DNA of 11,239 bases from Candidatus Latescibacterota bacterium (GTDB taxonomy: Bacteria; Latescibacterota; MVCY01; DTYK01). The notes under the pieces are model-generated. The model did no database searches. It worked only from the letters and a program-made list of their open reading frames with translations, and was not told the DNA's origin. The DNA lies in NCBI GenBank assembly GCA_012961925.1, contig DTYK01000050.1, positions 1 to 11,239 of the forward strand, read 5' to 3'. A program made the position numbers and the translations under genes. This document shows, piece after piece, positions 1 through 6,584 of the stretch. The stretch's first letter is position 1. Every line of letters starts with the position of its first letter.

Positions 1-804
1 AGACTTAGCAGAAGCATGGCATGAAAAAACTAGGCTACCTTTTATCTTCGCAAGATGATCGATGGTTATGATTCCGGCGTACGCTACCTCGATGAGCACA
101 TAGGTCAAATTTTCGCGGCTCTTGAGAAACAGAGAGTTCTGAATGATTTGGCGATTATCATCTCCAGTGACCATGGAGAAAATATGGGAGAGTTTGGGAT
201 TTATGGAGAGCATGCGACCGCGGACTATCCCACATGCCGGATCCCAATGATTATCCGGTGGCCCGGAGGCAAGGCGGGGTATGTGGATGACGGCCTGCAT
301 TACAATCTAGATTTGGGGCCGACTCTCGCCCAACTATTTGGGAGGCCACCCATACCAGGTTGGGATGGTCAAAGCTATGCACCAGCACTGATGGGAGGCG
401 AATCCTGCGGATGGGACTTTCTAATCCTCAGCCAGTGTGCCCACGTCTGCCAGCGCAGCGTTCGCTTCGGCCCCTGGCTTTATTTACGCACGTACCACGA
501 CGGCTTTCATCTATTCCCCGACGAAATGCTGTTTAACCTGGACGAGGACCCCTACGAACAGCACAGCTTAGCCGATGCCAATCCGGACGTATGCAAAGAA
601 GCAGTTTACCGGCTTAACCGGTGGCACGACGATATGATGAGATCCATGCCCTACGACGTGGACCCGCTCTGGACAGTCATCAAAGAAGGGGGACCATACC
701 ACGCCAGGGGGCAACTCCGCGCATACTGCGAGCGACTGGCTCAAACGGGACGTGGGTGGGCAATTCCGGAACTAAAACGCCGACATCCACAGGAATTCGA
801 ATAG
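1..804 (+). CDS. Sulfatase (alkaline phosphatase superfamily), C-terminal part, frameshifted near its visible 5' end
   Basis: This is the C-terminal half of a sulfatase, an enzyme that hydrolyses sulfate esters, probably on sugars. The clean reading frame runs from about position 34 (first ATG at 55) to TAG at 802-804. It contains the segment GVRYLDEHIG, the metal-site motif SSDHGENMGE (ORF residues ~37-46), then PMIIRWPG and the usual C-terminal MLFNLDEDPYEQ block. The N-terminal half with the formylglycine site lies before the window. Positions 2-43 read sensibly in another frame (AWHEKTRLPF). Adding one T to the T run at 40-43 would join the two as LPFYLRKMIDGYD, so a one-base deletion (or sequencing error) is present. 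The stop lies 5 bases before the next ATG, suggesting an operon with the phosphoesterase. The family is clear; the substrate is unknown. Confidence 0.82.
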
Positions 805-809
805 AAAGC

Positions 810-1631
810 ATGCAAGTGAAATTCGGGCTCGTAACCGACGTCCACCACGCAACCCACGGTCGGGACCTGAGGGCTCAGATGAGGGCCTTCGTGGAGGATA
901 TGAACAAGGACTTTCATCCGGATTTCGTGGTGGGACTTGGGGATTTCTACGGCGGAGCGGATTCTTCCGAGGCGGACCTGAGGCAGATAAACGGGATATT
1001 CAGAACCTGCGAAGCTCCGGGGTATTACGTCCTCGGGAACCTCGACAGCTGGTCCGACGGGGGAAAGCAGGGATTCAAAGAGACGGTGGGGATCGATTAC
1101 TCCTGGGTTTCGTTCGATGTGGGAGGTTTTCACTTCGTCATCTTAGATGGGGCGTGGCTCGGGGAGGACATGCCCATCTCTCCGGAACACCCAGGCCAGG
1201 AGCAAAGGCCTCCGGTTCGACTTAGGTTGGCAGATGGGGAAAGGCTCACCGGACCGGACGATCCGATCGGGCATGTAGGTCACATCCCAAGCCACCAGCT
1301 TCGGTGGCTCGAGGAGGACTTAGCTGCCACTCAGAAGATGACGGTTGTCTTCTGCCATTACCCGATATACATCGGCCCCTGCTGGGCCAGGTTGGACAAC
1401 GAAGCTGAGGTGGTGGAGGTCTTAGAGAGGTCAGGCAAGGTGGTCGCCGTTTTCACAGGTCACTTTCCACGCTGTCATTATAAGCAGGAGAAAGGGATAA
1501 ACTACTTCATAATGAGAGGCATGGGGCAGGATTGTGAGAGGCTCGGCTCATATGCGAAGGTTTCTATAACCGAAGACAGGCTCGAGGTGAAAGGACAAGT
1601 GGAGCAAGTGGATTATGAGATCAAGTTGTGA
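810..1631 (+). CDS. Calcineurin-like metallophosphoesterase with altered metal ligands
   Basis: A 273-aa protein of the calcineurin-like phosphoesterase fold, which normally uses two metal ions to cleave phosphate mono- or diesters. The ATG at 810 is chosen because the first conserved strand and D-x-H motif (VTDVHH, D10 and H12) begin directly after it; an upstream extension would run through the sulfatase. No good Shine-Dalgarno site is visible, so translation may be coupled to the sulfatase stop 5 bases upstream. Conserved blocks are GLGDFYGG (D45), LGNLDS (76-80), FCHYP (H183) and FTGHFP (217-220). Two blocks deviate: the usual GNHD is GNLD (L78 replaces the His) and the usual GHxH is GHFP (P220 replaces the second His). 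The reading frame is nevertheless intact. It may be an inactive or repurposed paralogue. It has no signal peptide. The next gene begins 14 bases downstream. Confidence 0.85.
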   Translation: MQVKFGLVTDVHHATHGRDLRAQMRAFVEDMNKDFHPDFVVGLGDFYGGADSSEADLRQINGIFRTCEAPGYYVLGNLDSWSDGGKQGFKETVGIDYSWVSFDVGGFHFVILDGAWLGEDMPISPEHPGQEQRPPVRLRLADGERLTGPDDPIGHVGHIPSHQLRWLEEDLAATQKMTVVFCHYPIYIGPCWARLDNEAEVVEVLERSGKVVAVFTGHFPRCHYKQEKGINYFIMRGMGQDCERLGSYAKVSITEDRLEVKGQVEQVDYEIKL

Positions 1632-1645
1632 GAAGGAGGAAGTAG

Positions 1646-2913
1646 ATGGGACAAGGCTATTTCGCACATTTCACTGACATCCATGTGGGTGGTCCACGAT
1701 GGGCAGAAGATAAAGGGAACCCTATTTTAAACAAAATGGGAAACGATGAGATGAAGGCTGGCATCCCCAGGCACAGAAAGGCCGAAGATCATCTCCTGGG
1801 CGCACTCGATGAGCTCAAAGAACTCAACCCACAACCTGCTTTCGTGCTTGTGACAGGCGACATCGTCGCTTTAGGTTCAGAGGGAGAGCTTAGGAGATAT
1901 CGCAAACTCATCGAGAATGCTCCTGTCCCGCTCTACCATACCCCCAGCAATCACGACCTCTGGGGGATAAAGGAAGGGGTTGGGAGCGGTTGATGGGCTC
2001 CCGTCGCCACAGGTTCGATTACGCCGGGATTCGTTTCTTTTTGATAGATGAATACGAGCCTCTGCCAGGCGGAAAAGAGTTTCAATGGCGCCGGCGGATA
2101 AGGCCTGAGTACTTGGAGTGGGTCCGGGAAGGATTGGCCTCCTGGCCGCCCCCTCGCCCGGTCATCTTAGCTTTCCATACACCTGTGTTGTCTTGGGAAA
2201 AAGACGACCTTTGGCAGGAGAGCACCAGTGAACTGCTAAAGATGCTCTCAGAGCATAACATCTTAGCTATAATCACAGGCCATATCCACCGAAACTTACA
2301 ATGGACTTTGACTATGGGCGAAAAGAAGATTCGTGCGATCAATACAGGTCCGCTTATGGGTCAACAGTGGACGAACCTCCCACCATATTATTGGTTTCCA
2401 ATTCGTCCCGGTTATAGACTCTTTTGTATACAAGGGGAGGAACTACACACGTTCTGGCGTGAGCTGGGAGTTGAACTGCAAGCGAGCCTGATTTGGGTGG
2501 GGGATGTCCACACCGGAGGGCCACGGCCTCTAGTTCGTCCAATTACGATCTTCTCCCCGGTCCATCTGATAGCTCAGGGGTATGAGAAGGGAAAAGATGT
2601 GCATGCTATGGAATGGGGCCTATGCAAACCATGTGTTTCCTTTCATACGGTGAGTTGGAAGGTCCTCTGGTGGCAACAGATGAGGAGGACCTTCGCCAGT
2701 GCTCTGTGGAGCGATTGGGAGGCGGAGTTTGATCCGTATGAGGTGGAGTCAGGAGATTATATGCTGGTCGTGCGTGTCCGATCGGATTCGATGGCCTATG
2801 ACGGGGTCCCGGTGAAGGTATGCCATAGACCTTCCGCTGTTCCTGCAGAAGCCGAGCCCGAACAATTATTTGCATTTGGCCTTCCGCACGAGAAGGAAGA
2901 AGATAGAAATTGA
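1646..2913 (+). pseudogene. Metallophosphoesterase with C-terminal beta-domain, split by one frameshift
   Basis: A ~422-codon calcineurin-like phosphoesterase in two frames. The ATG at 1646 follows a strong AAGGAGG site. The first frame (to TGA 1991-1993) carries HFTDIH (D11, H13), VTGDIVALG (D72) and SNHDLW (N102, H103). The second frame, open past 1978 and on to 2913, carries RHRFDYAGIRFFLIDE, AFHTPV and TGHIHRN, completing a canonical metal site. The two halves join at about 1975-1984, in the G-rich stretch AAGGAAGGGGTTGGGAGC; one lost base explains the shift, and the repaired protein would read HDLWGIKEGWERLMGS. After the catalytic core (to about 2360) comes a C-terminal region rich in predicted strands, ending with GDYMLVVRVRSDS, perhaps an Ig-like domain. 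Unlike its upstream neighbour all expected metal ligands are present. This could be a recent mutation or an assembly error. Confidence 0.83.
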
Positions 2914-2925
2914 AAGGAGGCTCAA

Positions 2926-3153
2926 ATGAATCTGATTGTCTGGGATACAATGCGTGTCGATTACTTAGGTTGCTACGGTAACCAATGGGTTAAGACGCCC
3001 AACCTCGACCAGCTTGCCCGTGAGGGAGTTCTTTTCGAGAATGCCTATGTGGAGGGCTTGCCCACTATTCCTCAGTGCACCGTGCCAGTGGCTTTCGCCC
3101 ACGGTGTGTTAGCATCTAAAGCACACAGGTCCAGGAATGCTTGCTTTCGATAG
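2926..3153 (+). pseudogene. Sulfatase-like gene, N-terminal fragment, broken off after ~53 codons
   Basis: The start is preceded by GAAAGGAGG, 12 bases after the phosphoesterase stop, so it belongs to the same operon. Residues 1-53 match the N-terminus of type I sulfatases: VWDTMRVDYLGCYGN, the KTPNLDQLAREGVLFENAY block, then GLPTIPQC. The catalytic consensus is C/S-x-P-x-R; here the corresponding positions read T47-I-P-Q-C51, so the residue normally converted to formylglycine is Thr and the Arg is Cys. After about 3085 the similarity ends and unrelated sequence runs to a stop at 3151-3153. The remaining ~400 residues are missing. It is unlikely to be the missing N-terminus of the sulfatase at 1-804, because two complete-looking genes lie between them. 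Confidence 0.75.
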
Positions 3154-3277
3154 CGGTCTCAAGTCGCAAGGAGGGGTTGCATTATCCCTCTCCTGTCCCG
3201 AAGCTCTCAGAGAGAGGATGAGAAGTTTCGGTCCCAAGGTCAAGATTTTTATTAGTGGAACAACCACTGAGAGTTGA
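3113..3277 (+). pseudogene. Unrecognised coding remnant, 54 codons without a start
   Basis: A second frame overlaps the broken tail of the sulfatase fragment and is open from 3113 to TGA 3275-3277. It reads like real protein (LAFDSGLKSQGGVALSL, then REERM-like and GPKVKIFISGTTT segments) rather than random sequence, and could be the C-terminus of a deleted gene. I do not recognise the family. The junction with the sulfatase fragment probably lies at 3085-3115. The next feature starts 47 bases downstream with its own ribosome binding site. Confidence 0.3.
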
Positions 3278-3324
3278 AAGCTACTATATTGCTGTTGATG
3301 TTCTGATATACGAGGAGGAGAAAA

Positions 3325-4545
3325 ATGGATTTTTCCGTAGGCAATATTTCACTACTGGCAAGGCCCGCTATGAAAGGGGTGGGTCCAGAAGCGATAAGGC
3401 GGAAGGTGGCGGATATGCATAAGGAGGAGCCCCAGCTCAGGATAAACCTTCCCCCCGTTCCGGAGGAGGGGACATGGACAGCTAAATTCGCAGTTCCTGT
3501 AAGTTGGTCTTCCGATGAGATAATAAGGTTGTGAGGGTTCTGCGAAGAGGAGGATATCCCCTTCCACATCGAGGCCTACGATCCAGATGGCCCCAAGATC
3601 ACTTTGGATACGGCCCGGAAGATTCTGGATGTTGCGCCAGATCGCTGTGAGGGGTTCAAGATAGGGGAGGTGTCAACGGCTGGACATTCGTAGAGGCCGA
3701 TGCTCCCTATGCTCGAGGGAAGGAGAAAGAGTCCTTCCAGTTCGTCAAGGGGCTGATAGAATTGGCGGGAAGGGCCGGGAAGAAAGTGTTTTGGGTGGAG
3801 CACTGCCACGACGGTCCGGGATACGCCGGAAGGGAGGAAAATCTCAGATGGCGAGTGGGATAGTGGGGGTTCGCCCTCTGCGACACGGATATCTTCAAAG
3901 AGTTCTTCGACAGGAGATATAAGGATACCATCGTTATGATGCACGAGACAAATGACCCCAGATGCCTACCTGTCAACCTGATGGTTGTCCTGGGGACTTG
4001 GCTTGCCGGCGGTGTGGAAAGGTGGGGACTCGCCCTACAAAGCTGGTTCTGGAATGACGCGAGCTTCGGAACAGAGGAGGACGAGCTTTCGAACTGCTCC
4101 CAATGCCCCCCTGACCTGATATTCCGTCAATCATTAGAGGCCATAAGCCTCGGTGCCCAACATATAGAATTCGCACCGGATAATATGATATGAGAACAGA
4201 AGGGCGAGGACAGCTTCGAGCTGGCAAGGCAGTACAGGGAGGGGATAAAGCCCCTTTTGGAGCTTTTGGACAGGAAGATAATCTCACCCCCCTGCCAAGG
4301 ATAGGATAAGGCGCTTTTCTTCATTGGCATTGAGATTTACAACAAACAATCCAACTTACGTGTGGAGGGATGGGCTGTTCTGTCCGGGGGACCCGAGGAT
4401 AACCCCTGAAAGCAAAAATCTGCCCACGGCCGAGGCCTACCTTCCCAGCTACATCTACGGCGAAGAGAAGCTCTTCAGAGGGGTGCTCCTGAAGACATCT
4501 TACGGTGTGGTGCCTTTCTTGCCCCCCTGGGCGAGCGGAAAGACA
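3325..4545 (+). pseudogene. Decayed GH98-like glycoside hydrolase
   Basis: A remnant of a ~400-residue enzyme. ATG 3325 follows GAGGAGGAG. The frame has an in-frame TGA (3532-3534), continues as IPFHIEAYDPDGPKITLD, shifts frame at about 3669 (GVNGWTFVEADAPYARGKE), then has TAG 3861-3863, TGA 4191-4193 and TAG 4302-4304. A further shift at about 4310-4365 leads into PESKNLPTAEAYLP and TSYGVVPFLPPW. The order KKVFWVEHCHDGPG, RYKDTIVMMHETND, NLMVVLGTWLAGGVERWG and LEAISLGAQHIEFAP resembles, as I recall it, the TIM-barrel domain of GH98 endo-beta-galactosidases (F-W-x-E, then a W-rich helix-strand, then EA--LGA--). GH98 is therefore tentative; that it was a secreted or intracellular TIM-barrel glycosidase is safer. 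No signal peptide is evident. The 3' end merges with an IS630 fragment at about 4545. Confidence 0.55.
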
Positions 4546-5040
4546 TTGAAGCAGTTCGATTATACCATTGTGCTAACGCCAGCCGAGAAAGAGGAGCTCG
4601 AATTATTGGTCCGGAAATATACGTCAATTTGGTCGTCTCGTAAATCAGGTTATGATTCAAGAGCCCTACTGATCTGCGAAAAGGGTCTTTTGGATTATTG
4701 ACAATGGATCTTCTCATCGGGGTAAGGCTTCTATAAGACGGTTCCGGAAAATGTGGCCAAAAATTGTTCCTGTACATCTGTCAGTATATGCGAGTTGGTT
4801 GAATCAAATTGAGATATACTTCTCTATCATCCAGCGGAAGGTTCTAACTCCCAATGACTTATCCTCGCTGGATGAGGTGGAATCTATACTACTTCAATTC
4901 CAGGAGAGATATGAAGAGATAGCCAAACCCTTTGAGTGGAAATTCACGCGGGAGGATTTGTCAAGGCTCCTGGAAAAGATCCCTTCACAATTGGAGCCAC
5001 TATCACTTGCCGCATGAATGATATAAAATACGTCACCGAA
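4546..5040 (+). mobile_element. IS630-family insertion sequence, internally deleted transposase remnant
   Basis: Two pieces of an IS630-family DDE transposase are joined. The N-terminal piece, about 4546-4624, reads TIVLTPAEKEELELLVRKYT. From about 4625 another frame carries the C-terminal half: FGRLVNQVMIQEPY, an in-frame TGA (4670-4672), then KRVFWIIDNGSSHRG with the second catalytic Asp, ASWLNQIEIYFSIIQRKVL with the catalytic Glu, and PFEWKFTREDL to TGA 5015-5017. Roughly 150-200 residues between the pieces, including the first catalytic Asp, are missing, so the element is dead. I could not find matching terminal inverted repeats or a TA target duplication. It abuts a glycosidase pseudogene on the left and a truncated cupin gene on the right, and probably took part in those truncations. 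Confidence 0.85.
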
Positions 5041-5041
5041 T

Positions 5042-5548
5042 TTACGAATCAGAGCACTTAGCAAGGAAGTAATATTCGCAACAGTCGTGATAATGATAAT
5101 CCATCTCTATCTTGCCCTTAGGAAAGTTAAGGATCCCAAGGTCAGTCAGGCGACTCCACTCTGGTTTTTCTTCCATCCAATGCCCGATCTTAACGAGTTT
5201 AGCCGGGAGCGTGGGCTTATTCCCTTCTTCGGCTGGGATATGACCTTTTCGTTTCTCTCCTTTCAGCTCATCATATATCCAGACCAAAGTGAAGTCTTCT
5301 AATGCTTTTAATATCTGATGCTTGCAATATATGGGAATACAAACACAATCTCCAGAAATGATCTTGTATACTCTGTCTTCCAATAAGAGCTCACCCTTTC
5401 CTTCGATAACGATAAGGTATTCGTCGCAATCGTGGCAATGATAATCCTTCTCACCTTCACCCTCAGGAAGCTTGTAAAGTCCGCAATTAGAAAACCTGCA
5501 CCATTTAGGCGCATTAAACTCCCATTCTGCCATCTTGAAAGTAGCCAT
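5042..5548 (-). CDS. Two-cupin-domain protein, truncated in the second cupin
   Basis: A 168-aa small beta-barrel protein. ATG at 5548 (minus strand) follows AAGGAGGGAG. Cupin 1 is complete: HCHDCDEY (H37, H39, E43), IEGKGELL, and the second motif GDCVCIPIYCKH (P72, H77), which together form a typical metal site. A second cupin begins at about residue 120 and repeats the pattern with HYHDCCEYYF (H152, H154, E158), but stops at residue 168, about 50 residues early. The last residues (CSDS) probably derive from the neighbouring IS630 end. Small cupins next to sugar isomerases are often lyases, isomerases or sugar-sensing proteins; which applies here cannot be said. It diverges from the isomerase gene at 5718. 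The first domain may still fold. Confidence 0.75.
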   Translation of the reverse strand: MATFKMAEWEFNAPKWCRFSNCGLYKLPEGEGEKDYHCHDCDEYLIVIEGKGELLLEDRVYKIISGDCVCIPIYCKHQILKALEDFTLVWIYDELKGEKRKGHIPAEEGNKPTLPAKLVKIGHWMEEKPEWSRLTDLGILNFPKGKIEMDYHYHDCCEYYFLAKCSDS

Positions 5549-5606
5549 ATTATCTCCCTCCTTCTTGTAGAATTAATCGAAGTTCCGACCGATAAAAATC
5601 TTGCAT

Positions 5607-5634
5607 TTGACATTCACTTTGGTTAGAATATAAA
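5607..5634 (+). promoter_or_regulatory. Sigma-70-type promoter for the 5718 isomerase gene
   Basis: The divergent 169-base gap between the cupin and isomerase genes is AT-rich. On the plus strand it has a perfect -35 box TTGACA (5607-5612), a 16-base spacer and a -10 box TATAAA (5629-5634). Transcription would start near 5641 and leave a leader of about 75 bases, ending in the ribosome site AAAGGAG just before ATG 5718. I see no clear operator palindrome. A promoter for the cupin gene on the other strand must also lie here, but none stands out. Confidence 0.6.
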
Positions 5635-5717
5635 GCAAAGGTTTCTTAAAAGCAATATTTTTCTAAAACGGGAGAAGTCCTCCTCGCATCCTTAAACAGT
5701 TCACAAAGGAGCATGTC

Positions 5718-6423
5718 ATGAGAAATAAATGGGGTTTGGTAAGCTACTTTATGCACAACAGGGAATATTTTCTCAAAGAGCTTCAGCAAATTAAGAAATT
5801 GGGATTTGACGGGGCGGAGATCATCGATCCCCGGAAGTTCACCCTGAGCCTATCAGAGATCAGGATGGGATTTAAAGACAACGGTCTTTCCCTTCTTCAG
5901 ATCCATTTGGATTACTGCAACATGGCTGACCCCGATCCCGGAGAACGCAGCAAGGCGGTGGATTGGTATAAGAAGAGAGTGGAATATGCCTTGAAATTAG
6001 AAGCAGAAGAACTGCTCTTCCACGTCGGTGGGCAGAATATGTTCTTCATGACGGGAGAAGAGATGAAGGAAGCGGCTCAGAGGAACATAGAGTGTCCGAG
6101 AGAAATCGTAAAAGAGACCAGAGAAACAGGCCTTAGAATCAGCTTAGAGAATGGAGGTGGGGTAAAATATCATCAGTGTCCACATGCACGAAAGACACTC
6201 GATGCTGCCGGGAAGAGGACTGGTTAGATGGGATAAAGTAATGAGCACTTTCAAAAGAATCGGCTATAAAGGTACCTTTATCATAGAGGTGGCAGGTTGG
6301 CAGGAGCAAGTCGAAGCTATGTTGAACAACGTCAATATTATCATGAACTACAACTTGCTTGATGCACAAAAGGCTAAAAATCTCTTAGAAAGATTCTTTG
6401 AGTCAGAAGATTGCTACGATTGA
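5718..6423 (+). pseudogene. Sugar-phosphate isomerase/epimerase (xylose isomerase-like TIM barrel) with internal deletion
   Basis: The ATG is preceded by AAAGGAG. The first frame gives the N-terminal two thirds of an AP-endonuclease-2-like TIM barrel: WGLVSYF, FDGAEIID, LSLLQIHLD, ELLFHVGGQN (H102) and LRISLENGGG (E144, a metal ligand in the family). At about 6163 the frame changes and the protein resumes as IISVHMHE, SMLPGRGLVRWDKVM and GYKGTFIIEVAG, the last two strands, ending at TGA 6421-6423. The segment between, normally with a D-x-GH motif and about 50-60 residues, is missing, so two metal-ligand positions are lost and the frame is broken. The family converts or epimerises keto sugars and cyclitols. 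A second broken member lies at 10170-10719. Confidence 0.78.
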
Positions 6424-6491
6424 AACATACGTAGCAGAAAGTTAAATGAAGCAAATTCTGATTACTTAATGACTTAGAGAACAAGAAAAAT

Positions 6492-6519
6492 TTGACTTTT
6501 GTCTCTTATTCTATCAAAT
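6492..6519 (+). promoter_or_regulatory. Possible promoter before the GH36-like gene
   Basis: The 161-base gap between the isomerase stop and ATG 6585 is AT-rich. It contains TTGACT (6492-6497), a 16-base spacer and TCAAAT (6514-6519, four of six matches to TATAAT). It is plausible but weak; the gene could equally be transcribed from 5607. Confidence 0.25.
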
Positions 6520-6584
6520 TGAAAGGCAAAAGAGAGGTTCTGGGGTGACCTTATAACTACATTTTGAAGCCAGGAGAGATCCAG

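Noticed and set aside
621..809. An upstream in-frame extension of the first phosphoesterase
   Set aside because: It overlaps the sulfatase C-terminus and reads as low-quality sequence; the conserved first strand starts right after ATG 810.
741..1133. A 130-codon open frame on the minus strand over the first phosphoesterase
   Set aside because: It is antisense to conserved phosphoesterase motifs and shows no protein family pattern.
1975..1993. Programmed frameshift in the second phosphoesterase
   Set aside because: There is no classical slippery heptamer with a downstream structure, and surrounding genes are broken too; mutation or error is simpler.
3325..4304. Stop-codon readthrough or selenocysteine use in the glycosidase frame
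   Set aside because: Both TGA and TAG stops occur together with frameshifts, which fits decay and not recoding.
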